Of a stretch of 64,000 nt of DNA, positions 15,001-27,700 are shown in pieces. Within the stretch, counting starts at the first letter, position 1; each line of letters begins with the position of its first letter. The position numbers and the translations under genes were made by a program. The notes under the pieces were generated by a model. That model was not told where the DNA came from, did no database searches, and worked only from the letters and a program-made list of their open reading frames with translations. The stretch comes from Lepisosteus oculatus (Eukaryota > Chordata > Actinopteri > Semionotiformes > Lepisosteidae), in NCBI RefSeq assembly GCF_040954835.1, contig NC_090699.1:14873817-14937816 (forward strand). Direction: 5' to 3'.

Positions 15001-17650
15001 TACAACAACACCTGGCCCTACTACCACAACAACTGCCCCCACCACAACAACTCCTGAAACTACTACAACGCTTGCCCCAACTACCACAACTACTCCACCA
15101 AGCACAACAACAGCACCAACAATCACAACACCTGCCCCTACTACCACAACAACTGCCCCCACCACCACAACAAGTCCTGAAACTACTACACCTGCCCCAA
15201 CTACCACAACTACTCCACCAAGCACAACTACAGCCCCAACAACTACAACGCCTGCCCCTACTACCACAACAACTGCCCCCACCACCACAACAACTCCTGA
15301 AACTACTACACCTGCCCCAACTACCACAACTACTCCACCAAGCACAACTACAGCCCCAACAACTACAACACCTGCCCCTACTACCACAACAACTGCCCCC
15401 ACCACCACAACAACTCCTGAAACTACTACACCTGCCCCAACTACCACAACTACTCCACCAAGCACAACTACAGCCCCAACAACTACAACACCTGCCTCTA
15501 CTACCACAACAACTGCCCCCACCACCACAACAACTCCTGAAACTACTACACCTTCCCCAACTACCACAACTACTCCACCAAGCACAACAACAGCCCCAAC
15601 AACTACAACAAGTACCCCCACCACAACAACAACTCCTGAAACTACAACACCTGCCCCAACTACCACAACTACTCCACCAAGCACAACAACAGCCCCAACA
15701 ACTACAACACCTGCTGCTACTACCACAACAACTGCCCCCACCACTACAACAACTCCTGAAACTACTACACCTGCCCCAACTACCACAACTACTCCACCAA
15801 GCACAACAACAGCCCCAACAACTACAACACCTGCCCCTACTACCACAACAACTGCCCCCACCACCACAACAACTCCTGAAACTATTACACCTGCCCCAAC
15901 TTCCACAACTACTCCACCAAGCACAACTACAGCCCCAACAACTACAACACCTGCCTCTACTACCACAACAACTGCCCCCACCACCACAACAACTCCTGAA
16001 ACAACTACACCTTCCCCAACTACCACAACTACTCCACCAAGCACAACAACAGCCCCAACAACTACAACAAGTACCCCCACCACAACAACAACTCCTGAAA
16101 CTACAACACCTTCCCCAACTACGACAACTACTCCACCAAGCACAACTACAGCCCCAACAACTACAACACCTGCCCCTACTACCACAACAACTGCCCCCAC
16201 CACCACAACAACTCCTGAAACTACTACACCTGCCCCAACTACCACAACTACTCCACCAAGCACAACTACAGCCCCAACAACTACAACACCTGCCCCTACT
16301 ACCACAACCACTGCCCCCACCACCACAACAACTCCTGAAACTACTATACCTGCCCCAACTACCACAACTACTCCACCAAGCACAACAACAGCCCCAACAA
16401 CTACAACACCTGCCCCTACTACCACAACAACTGCCCCCACCACCACAACAACTCCTGAAACCACTACACCTGCCCCAACTACCACCATTACTCCACCAAG
16501 CACAACAACAGCCCCAACAACTACAACACCTGCCCCTACAAGCACAACAATTGCCCCCACCACCACAACAACTTCTGAAACTACATCAACACCTGCCCCT
16601 ACTACCACAACAACTGCCCCCACCACAACAACTCCTGAAACTACTACAACACCTGCCCCAACTACCACCACTACTCCACCAAGCACAACAACAGCCCCAA
16701 CAACTACAACACCTGCCCCTACAACCACAACAACTGCCCCCACCACCACAACAACTCCTGAAACTACATCAACACCTGCCCCTACTACCACAACAACTGC
16801 CCCCACCACAACAACACTTGAAACTACTACAACACCTGCCCCAACTACCACCACTACTCCACCAAGCACAACAACAGCCCCAACAACTACAACACCTGCC
16901 CCTACTATCACAACAACTACCCCCACCACCACAACAACTTCTGAAACTACAACAACACCTGCCCCAACTTCCACCACTACTCCACCAAGCACAACAACAG
17001 CCCCAACAACTACAACACCTGCCCCTACAACCACAACAACTGCCCCCACCACCACAACAACTCCTGAAACTACATCAACACCTGCCCCTACTACCACAAC
17101 AACTGCCCCCACCACAACAACACTTGAAACTACTACAACACCTGCCCCAACTACCACCACTACTCCACCAAGCACAACAACAGCCCCAACAACTACAACA
17201 CCTGCCCCTACTATCACAACAACTACCCCCACCACCACAACAACTTCTGAAACTACAACAACACCTGCCCCAACTTCCACCACTACTCCACCAAGCACAA
17301 CAACAGCCCCAACAACTACAACACCTGCCCCTACTATCACAACAACTACCCCCACCACCACAACAACTTCTGAAACTACAACAACACCTGCCCCAACTAC
17401 CACCACTACTCCACCAAGCACAACAACAGCCCCAACAACTACAACACCTGCTCCTACTACCAAAACAACTGCCCCCACCACCACAACAACTACTGAAACT
17501 ACAACAACACCGGCCCCAACTACCACAACAACTACCCCCAGCACCACAACAACTCCTGAAACTACAAGAACACCTACCCCAACTACCACCACTACTCCAC
17601 CAAGCACAACAACAGCCCCAACAACTACAACAATGGCCTTTACTACCAGT
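1..17650 (+). repeat. Thr/Pro/Ala tandem repeat array, 120-bp (40-residue) unit
   Basis: The basic unit is about 120 bp, built of alternating TTTTPAPTTTTTAP and TTTTTPETTTPAP blocks. Length variants differ by multiples of three bases, so the frame is kept throughout. Variant units (PETTTTPAP, TAAPTTT, PGPTTT, STTAPTPTT) form larger patterns. One block repeats with a 1,098-bp offset (marker at 6419 and 7517), another with a 2,082-bp offset (marker ACAAATGCC near 11043 and 13125), and a 240-bp unit containing MQARSA is doubled at 14464 and 14704. The coding strand is almost entirely A and C. This is normal for a mucin variable-number repeat and is prone to assembly collapse or expansion. Confidence 0.93.
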
Positions 17651-18708
17651 TCTACACCTCATCTTTCTAGTGCCAGTCCTTCAGCTCCTTCAGTTATTCC
17701 TACATCTCCTGCTGCTGCTCCAGTCACTAATATTCCTTCGCCCACTGAGAGACCTACTGCACCGCCCAGTACAGTCCCTGAGTCTGTACCAACCACAGTG
17801 ACAAGGGCATCACTGACCTCAACCAGTTCCGTGGCTCATCTCTCCAGCGCCAGTCCTTCAGCTCCTTCAGTTATTCCTACATCTCCTGCTGCTGCTCCAG
17901 TCACTAATATTCCTTCGCCCACTGAGAGACCTACTGCACCGCCCAGTACAGTCCCTGAGTCTGTACCAACCATAGTGACAAGGGCATCACTGACCTCAAC
18001 CAGTTCCGTGGCTCATCTCTCCAGCGCCAGTCCTTCAGCTCCTTCAGTTATTCCTACATCTCCTGCTGCTGCTCCAGTCACTAATATTCCTTCGCCCACT
18101 GAGAGACCTACTGCACCGCCCAGTACAGTCCCTGAGTCTGTACCAACCACAGTGACGAGGGCATCACTGACCTCAACCAGTTCCGTGGCTCATCTCTCCA
18201 GCGCCAGTCCTTCAGCTCCTTCAGTTATTCCTACATCTCCTGCTGCTGCTCCAGTCACTAATATTCCTTCGCCCACTGAGAGACCTACTGCACCGCCCAG
18301 TACAGTCCCTGAGTCTGTACCAACCACAGTGACGAGGGCATCACTGACCTCAACCAGTTCCGTGGCTCATCTCTCCAGCGCCAGTCCTTCAGCTCCTTCA
18401 GTTATTCCTACATCTCCTGCTGCTGCTCCAGTCACTAATATTCCTTCACCCACTGAGAGACCTACTGCACCACCCAGTACAGTCCCTGAGTCTGTACCAA
18501 CCACAGTGACGACAGCATCACTGACCTCAACCAGTTCCGTGGCTCATCTCTCCAGCGCCAGTCCTTCAGCTCCTGCAGTTATTCCTACATCTCCTGCTGC
18601 TGCTCCAGTCACTAATACAGCAGGAGTCAACTCAACTTCTGCTGCCAGTAACTGGACCACTGTTGCCAGAGATACCATTACAACAGTGTCTGCAATGTCT
18701 ACGGAAAT
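2..18708 (+). CDS. Giant mucin PTS exon (at least 18.7 kb)
   Basis: One uninterrupted frame, starting at base 2 and checked at many points, encodes about 6,235 residues, almost only Thr, Pro, Ala, Ser and occasional Glu. The ATG at 4709 is not a start codon: the same frame is open upstream, and this Met lies within repeat units (similar ones at 14464 and 14704). The apparent stop TAA at 18710-18712 lies inside a consensus donor, so the exon ends at 18708 with two bases of a codon left over. These are completed by the first base of the exon at 19241. There are no cysteines and no predicted fold. It is the O-glycosylation scaffold of the mucin. The 5' boundary of the exon is not in the window. 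Confidence 0.9.
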
Positions 18709-21700
18709 GTAAGTAACCATATACTGTATATGTGATATGAGGCTGATGTAGTGATGTATCTTTCCATATTTATTTCATGCTAAGACACTTGTTTTCCTGA
18801 TTTCCTCTTTAATGTTGGAAGCTAATAAATCCACATAAACAACAAAATCACACTTATACGAGCTTTTTTATTTGATTTAAATTTTCATTGTGTACAGTAT
18901 AATATATAAATAATGTGATATAATAAATAATGATATTGCAGAATATTGTAAATAAATATCGTCATGAGGGAATCTCTGCCAGGAAAATATTCTATCAAAC
19001 ATCATGAAGGATAAAATCACTCCAGTACGAAGCAGGCACAACCTGCCAATGATTAAATAACAACAACATAAAATATTGAAACACCACATGAAAATAATTA
19101 AAGACAAAAGATATAAAGAAAATGACAGAGAATGTAAATGTATAGAAAACAGATATCGCCTAAAGGCATGTGCAGTTCTTATATAAGAGCATTGCTGGAA
19201 ATTTTACTGAATCAGAGTTAAATCTTTAATCTCTTCACAGGGAGAGCTCAGTCATTGCTGTACTCACGCTGGAGTTCAACACTATAAACCCTGTACCCCA
19301 TGACGCTGATATTCTCAGAGCCTTCACTGCTTTCCTGGCTCCCTATAAATCCCTGGGAATGTATCCGGTCAACGTCACAACAATCCATTATAAGAGTAAG
19401 TTCTTGTGGAGGAAAGAAATGTCTTCTGGAGTCTCAGTTTCTGACAGCTCCTGTATGCAGTTGGTTCCTCTTTCCTGGTGTGCTGACAAGTGGTTATGTG
19501 TGTTTACAGACACAACAGGAAACTCCTTTGCCATCACTGTTGACTTCCTCATCAGCAATCTCACCATCCCGAAAGGGGCTGACCTGACCAATGAAACGTA
19601 CAGCAAGATCCAGAACATCATCAACGACCTGGTGAGACCCTTACTAAAGAGAACACAACAGCTGGACGCCACTACCGGGGAGCTCTGCATTGACATCTGT
19701 ACTGGACAAACACTCACTTTGACTTTGCATCAGAGAACTGAGCAACTACACACTTCCTTCAAACGTTGCCTTCAGATACGTCTTGAAACGATAGGAAGCA
19801 AAACAGAAGAGAGTAAAAGAGATCAGGTTCTGTCTGAGAAGAGATTCATCTCTTCTGCATTTTCACCTCCATATTGTACAGAGATGTGGGCAGTTAAGAG
19901 ATGAAAAGCTATTGAAGGAGCAGACGTAATTAGCAAGTGCTAATTTTAATTTTGCATACATTCAGCTGATATTGTGATGCATTTGAAATCTTGATGATGT
20001 TTTCTCTTTCAATTTTAGTTCCAGGACATCCTTTCCAAACACCTGGGTGCAAATCAAACCAAATTTCCTCCTGCTAAATTCAGGTAAGGACTTTAGTGCA
20101 GTCAGAAAGCAATTCTGTGCTGCTGAATTTTGTATACCTTGATAATAATCTGCTGACTACACCAGAGAACATGAATGTAAGGGTTACATTATAAATTGTA
20201 CAGCATGACCGTGATAGGGATATTATTCCATTTGAGCCACGATGTTCAGCAAAGAGATTGACATATGACGACTTAAAAGGGTCCATTGGATCACTCTGTT
20301 CATATATTGCTTATTTGTTCATATCCATAGCAATGAGAGCAACCAGATCCAGGCTGAAGTGCTGTTTAACTTCCTTATCAATGACATCAAGAACCCCAGT
20401 GCTTTACTGAAGGAGATCCTGAACATTACAGGAACTGCCAAGGGCATCACAGCCTCACTGAGCATCAATGGTAAGATCCAGCACCATGACTTCTAAATCA
20501 CTGCAGCGTTATTGATCATCCACAGTTTTCATCTCAAGGAAGATAGCGATGTTCTCGTTTTCCCCATGGACTACTCACTTAGTGAAAGATCATTTTCAAC
20601 AGTATAAACATCCATATTTTGTGCATCTCCGCAATGGACATGTATGTAAACATGTGTTATCTTGTGTTAACATGCATGTTTATGAACTAATGCAGGTCGG
20701 CCAACTACGACAACGGCACCTCCCACTGCAGCTCCAACCTCAGCTCCAGCTTCAGCGTGAGTCCCACAGTTTTATACCTGTAGTTCCAGTGAGAACGGCA
20801 ATATGGCTTTCTGTCTTCTTCAGCCTCACTCTTTACCACACACTGCTGGGACGTCCACTGTGCTCAACCTGAATGTGTGTTCTCTTCACAGGGAGGGCTC
20901 AGTCATTGCTGTACTCACGCTGGAGTTCAACACTATTAACCCTGTTCCCCATGACGCTGAGATTCTCAGAGCCTTCACTGCTTTCCTGGCTCCCTATAAA
21001 TCCCTGGGAATCTATCCGGTCAACGTCACAACAATCCATTTTAAGAGTAAGTTCTTGTGGAGGCAAGAAATGTCTTCTGGAGTCTCAGTTTCTGACAGCT
21101 CCTGTATGCAGTTGGTTCCTCTTTCCTGGTGTGCTGACGATCGGTTGTGTGTGTTTACAGACACAACAGGAAACTCCTTTGCCGTCACTGTTGACTTCCT
21201 CATCAGCAATCTCACCATCCCGAAGGGGGCCGACCTGACCAATGAAACATACAGCAAGATCCAGAACATCATCAACGACCTGGTGAGACCCTTACTAAAG
21301 AGAACACAACAGCTGGACGCCACTACCGGGGAGCTCTGCCTTGATATCTGTACTGGACAAACACTCACTTTGACTTTGTGTCAGAGAACTGAGCAGCTAT
21401 ACACTTCTTCCAAACATGTTGTCTTCAGATACGTCTTGAAACGATAGGAAGCAAAACAGGAGAGAGTAAAAGAGATCAGGTTCTGTCTGAGAAGAGATTC
21501 ATCTCTTCTGCATTTTCACGTCCATATTGTACAGAGATGTGGGCAGTTAAGAGCTGAAAAGCTATTGAAGTAGCAGATGTAATTAGCAAGTGCTAATTTT
21601 AATTTTGCATACATTCAGCTGATATTGTGATGCACTTGAAATCTTGATGATGTTTTCTCTTTCAATTTTAGTTCCAGGACATCCTTTCCAAACACCTGGG

Positions 21701-24700
21701 TGCTAGTCAAACCAAATTCCCTCCTGCTAAATTCAGGTAAGGACTTTAGTGCAGTCAGAAAGCAATTCTGTGCTGCTGAATTTTGTATACCTTGATAATA
21801 ATCTGCTGACTACACCAGAGAACATGAATGTAAGGGTTACAATATAAATTGTACAGACTGACCGTGATAGGGATATTATTCCATTTGATCCACGATGTTC
21901 AGCAAAGAGAGTGAGATATGACGACTTAAAAGGGTCCATTGGATCACTCAGTTCATATATTGCTTATTTGTTCATTTCCATAGCAATGAGAGCAACCAGA
22001 TCCAGGCTGAAGTGCTGTTTAACTTCCTTATCAATGACATCAAGAACCCCAGTGCTTTACTGAAGGAGATCCTGAACATTACAGGACCTGCCAAGGGCAT
22101 CACAGCCTCACTGAGCATCAATGGTAAGATCCAGCACCATGACTTCTAAATCACTGCAGCATTATTGATCATCCACAGTTTTCATCTCAAGGAAGATAGC
22201 TATGTTCTCGTTTTCCCCATGGACTACTCACTTTGTGAAAGATCATTTTCAACAGTATAAACATCCATATTTTGTGCATCTCCACGATGGACATGTATGT
22301 AAACATGTGTTATCTTGTGTTAACATGCATGTTTCTGAACTAATGCAGGTGGGCCAACTACGACAACGGCACCCCCCACTGCAGCTCCAACCTCAGCTCC
22401 AGCTTCAGCGTGAGTCCCACAGTTTTATACCTGTAGTTCCAGTGAGAACGGCAATATGGCTTTCTGTCTTCTTCATCCTCACTCTTTACCACACACTGCT
22501 GGGACGTCCACTGTGCTCAACCTGAATGTGTGTTCTCTTCACAGGGAGGGCTCAGTCATTGCTGTACTCACGCTGGAGTTCAACACTATTAACCCTGTTC
22601 CCCATGACGCTGAGATTCTCAGAGCCTTCACTGCTTTCCTGGCTCCCTATAAATCCCTGGGAATCTATCCGGTCAACGTCACAACAATCCATTATAAGAG
22701 TAAGTTCTTGTGGAGGCAAGAAATGTCTTCTGTAGTCTCAGTTTCTGACAGCTCCTGTATGCAGTTGGTTCCTCTTTCCTGGTGTGCTGACGATCGGTTG
22801 TGTGTGTTTACAGACACAACGGGAAACTCCTTTGCCGTCACTGTTGACTTCCTCATCAGCAATCTCACCATCCCAAAAGGGGCCGACCTGACCAATGAAA
22901 CATACAGCAAGATCCAGAACATCATCAACGACCTGGTGAGACCCTTACTAAAGAGAACACAACAGCTGGACGCCACTACCGGGGAGCTCTGCCTTGATAT
23001 CTGTACTGGACAAACACTCACTTTGACTTTGCGTCAGAGAACTGAGCAGCTATACACTTCTTCCAAACATGTTGTCTTCAGATACGTCTTGAAACGATAG
23101 GAAGCAAAACAGGAGAGAGTAAAAGAGATCAGGTTCTGTCTGAGAAGAGATTCATCTCTTCTGCATTTTCACGTCCATATTGTACAGAGATGTGGGCAGT
23201 TAAGAGCTGAAAAGCTATTGAAGTAGCAGATGTAATTAGCAAGTGCTAATTTTAATTTTGCATACATTCAGCTGATATTGTGATGCACTTGAAATCTTGA
23301 TGATGTTTTCTCTTTCAATTTTAGTTCCAGGACATCCTTTCCAAACACCTGGGTGCTAGTCAAACCAAATTCCCTCCTGCTAAATTCAGGTAAGGACTTT
23401 AGTGCAGTCAGAAAGCAATTCTGTGCTGCTGAATTTTGTATACCTTGATAATAATCTGCTGACTACACCAGAGAACATGAATGTAAGGGTTACAATATAA
23501 ATTGTACAGACTGACCGTGATAGGGATATTATTCCATTTGATCCACGATGTTCAGCAAAGAGAGTGAGATATGACGACTTAAAAGGGTCCATTGGATCAC
23601 TCAGTTCATATATTGCTTATTTGTTCATTTCCATAGCAATGAGAGCAACCAGATCCAGGCTGAAGTGCTGTTTAACTTCCTTATCAATGACATCAAGAAC
23701 CCCAGTGCTTTACTGAAGGAGATCCTGAACATTACAGGACCTGCCAAGGGCATCACAGCCTCACTGAGCATCAATGGTAAGATCCAGCACCATGACTTCT
23801 AAATCACTGCAGCATTATTGATCATCCACAGTTTTCATCTCAAGGAAGATATCGATGTTCTCGTTTTCCCCATGGACAACTCACTTAGTGAAAGATCATT
23901 TTCAACAGTATAAACATCCATATTTTGTGCATCTCCACGATGGACATGTATGTAAACATGTGTTATCTTGTGTTAACATGCATGTTTCTGAACTAATGCA
24001 GGTCGGCCAACTACGACAACGGCACCCCCCACTGCAGCTCCAACCTCAGCTCCAGCTTCAGCGTGAGTCCCACAGTTTTATACCTGTAGTTCCAGTGAGA
24101 ACGGCAATATGGCTTTCTGTCTTCTTCAGCCTCACTCTTTACCACACACTGCTGGGACGTCCACTGTGCTCAACCTGAATGTGTGTTCTCTTCACAGGGA
24201 GGGCTCAGTCATTGCTGTACTCACGCTGGAGTTCAACACTATTAACCCTGTTCCCCATGACGCTGAGATTCTCAGAGCCTTCACTGCTTTCCTGGCTCCC
24301 TATAAATCCCTGGGAATCTATCCGGTCAACGTCACAACAATCCATTATAAGAGTAAGTTCTTGTGGAGGCAAGAAATGTCTTCTGTAGTCTCAGTTTCTG
24401 ACAGCTCCTGTATGCAGTTGGTTCCTCTTTCCTGGTGTGCTGACGATCGGTTGTGTGTGTTTACAGACACAACGGGAAACTCCTTTGCCGTCACTGTTGA
24501 CTTCCTCATCAGCAATCTCACCATCCCGAAAGGGGCCGACCTGACCAATGAAACATACAGCAAGATCCAGAACATCATCAACGACCTGGTGAGACCCTTA
24601 CTAAAGAGAACACAACAGCTGGACGCCACTACCGGGGAGCTCTGCCTTGATATCTGTACTGGACAAACACTCACTTTGACTTTGCGTCAGAGAACTGAGC

Positions 24701-27700
24701 AGCTATACACTTCTTCCAAACATGTTGTCTTCAGATACGTCTTGAAACGATAGGAAGCAAAACAGGAGAGAGTAAAAGAGATCAGGTTCTGTCTGAGAAG
24801 AGATTCATCTCTTCTGCATTTTCACGTCCATATTGTACAGAGATGTGGGCAGTTAAGAGCTGAAAAGCTATTGAAGTAGCAGATGTAATTAGCAAGTGCT
24901 AATTTTAATTTAGCATACATTCAGCTGATATTGTGATGCACTTGAAATCTTGATGATGTTTTCTGTTTCAATTTTAGTTCCAGGACATCCTTTCCAAACA
25001 CCTGGGTGCTAGTCAAACCAAATTCCCTCCTGCTAAATTCAGGTAAGGACTTTAGTGCAGTCAGAAAGCAATTCTGTGCTGCTGAATTTTGTATACCTTG
25101 ATAATAATCTGCTGACTACACCAGAGAACATGAATGTAAGGGTTACAATATAAATTGTACAGACTGACCGTGATAGGGATATTATTCCATTTGATCCACG
25201 ATGTTCAGCAAAGAGAGTGAGATATGACGACTTAAAAGGGTCCATTGGATCACTCAGTTCATATATTGCTTATTTGTTCATTTCCATAGCAATGAGAGCA
25301 ACCAGATCCAGGCTGAAGTGCTGTTTAACTTCCTTATCAATGACATCAAGAACCCCAGTGCTTTACTGAAGGAGATCCTGAACATTACAGGACCTGCCAA
25401 GGGCATCACAGCCTCACTGAGCATCAATGGTAAGATCCAGCACCATGACTTCTAAATCACTGCAGCATTATTGATCATCCACAGTTTTCATCTCAAGGAA
25501 GATAGCGATGTTCTCGTTTTCCCCATGGACTACTCACTTAGTGAAAGATCATTTTCAACAGTATAAACATCCATATTTTGTGCATCTCCACGATGGACAT
25601 GTATGTAAACATGTGTTATCTTGTGTTAACATGCATGTTTCTGAACTAATGCAGGTCGGCCAACTACGACAACGGCACCCCCCACTGCAGCTCCAACCTC
25701 AGCTCCAGCTTCAGCGTGAGTCCCACAGTTTTATACCTGTAGTTCCAGTGAGAACGGCAATATGGCTTTCTGTCTTCTTCAGCCTCACTCTTTACCACAC
25801 ACTGCTGGGACGTCCACTGTGCTCAACCTGAATGTGTGTTCTCTTCACAGGGAGGGCTCAGTCATTGCGGTACTCACGCTGGAGTTCAACACTATTAACC
25901 CTGTTCCCCATGACGCTGAGATTCTCAGAGCCTTCACTGCTTTCCTGGCTCCCTATAAATCCCTGGGAATCTATCCGGTCAACGTCACAACAATCCATTA
26001 TAAGAGTAAGTTCTTGTGGAGGCAAGAAATGTCTTCTGTAGTCTCAGTTTCTGACAGCTCCTGTATGCAGTTGGTTCCTCTTTCCTGGTGTGCTGACGAT
26101 CGGTTGTGTGTGTTTACAGACACAACGGGAAACTCCTTTGCCGTCACTGTTGACTTCCTCATCAGCAATCTCACCATCCCAAAAGGGGCCGACCTGACCA
26201 ATGAAACATACAGCAAGATCCAGAACATCATCAACGACCTGGTGAGACCCTTACTAAAGAGAACACAACAGCTGGACGCCACTACCGGGGAGCTCTGCCT
26301 TGATATCTGTACTGGACAAACACTCACTTTGACTTTGCGTCAGAGAACTGAGCAGCTATACACTTCTTCCAAACATGTTGTCTTCAGATACGTCTTGAAA
26401 CGATAGGAAGCAAAACAGGAGAGAGTAAAAGAGATCAGGTTCTGTCTGAGAAGAGATTCATCTCTTCTGCATTTTCACGTCCATATTGTACAGAGATGTG
26501 GGCAGTTAAGAGCTGAAAAGCTATTGAAGTAGCAGATGTAATTAGCAAGTGCTAATTTTAATTTTGCATACATTCAGCTGATATTGTGATGCACTTGAAA
26601 TCTTGATGATGTTTTCTCTTTCAATTTTAGTTCCAGGACATCCTTTCCAAACACCTGGGTGCAAGTCAAACCAAATTCCCTCCTGCTAAATTCAGGTAAG
26701 GACTTTAATGCAGTCAGAAAGCAATTCTGTGCTGCTGAATTTTGTATACCTTGATAATAATCTGCTGACTACACCAGAGAACATGAATGTAAGGGTTACA
26801 ATATAAATTGTACAGACTGACCGTGATAGGGATATTATTCCATTTGATCCACGATGTTCAGCAAAGAGAGTGAGATATGACGACTTAAAAGGGTCCATTG
26901 GATCACTCAGTTCATATATTGCTTATTTGTTCATTTCCATAGCAATGAGAGCAACCAGATCCAGGCTGAAGTGCTGTTTAACTTCCTTATCAATGACATC
27001 AAGAACCCCAGTGCTTTACTGAAGGAGATCCTGAACATTACAGGACCTGCCAAGGGCATCACAGCCTCACTGAGCATCAATGGTAAGATCCAGCACCATG
27101 GCTTCTAAATCACTGCAACATTATTGATCATCCACAGTTTTCATCTCAATGAAGATAGCGATGTTCTCGTTTTCCCCATGGACTACTCACTTAGTGAAAG
27201 ATCATTTTCAACAGTATAAACATCCATATTTTGTGCATCTCCACGATGGACATGTATGTAAACATGTGTTATCTTGTGTTAACATGCATGTTTCTGAACT
27301 AATGCAGGTCGGCCAACTACGACAACGGCACCCCCCACTGCAGCTCCAACCTCAGCTCCAGCTTCAGCGTGAGTCCCACAGTTTTATACCTGTAGTTCCA
27401 GTGAGAACGGCAATATGGCTTTCTGTCTTCTTTAGCCTCACTCTTTACCACACACTGCTGGGACGTCCACTGTGCTCAACCTGAATGTGTGTTCTCTTCA
27501 CAGGGAGGGCTCAGTCATTGCTGTACTCACGCTGGAGTTCAACACTATTAACCCTGTTCCCCATGACGCTGAGATTCTCAGAGCCTTCACTGCTTTCCTG
27601 GCTCCCTATAAATCCCTGGGAATCTATCCGGTCAACGTCACAACAATCCATTATAAGAGTAAGTTCTTGTGGAGGCAAGAAATGTCTTCTGGAGTCTCAG

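Noticed and set aside
2003-17662. Cys/Gly/Ser-rich minus-strand proteins (2003-2383, 5123-5386, 17075-17662 and others)
   Set aside because: These are reverse-strand shadows of the ACC/ACA repeat, with no independent coding signal.
13866-17801. 1,311-codon Leu/Pro/Gln protein
   Set aside because: It is a shifted frame of the Thr repeat, and its borders do not coincide with any splice or start signal. Kept only as a finding about frameshift products.
4709-18712. Start of the mucin at ATG 4709
   Set aside because: The frame is open upstream to base 2 with the same repeat, and this Met codon sits inside a repeat variant that recurs at 14464 and 14704.
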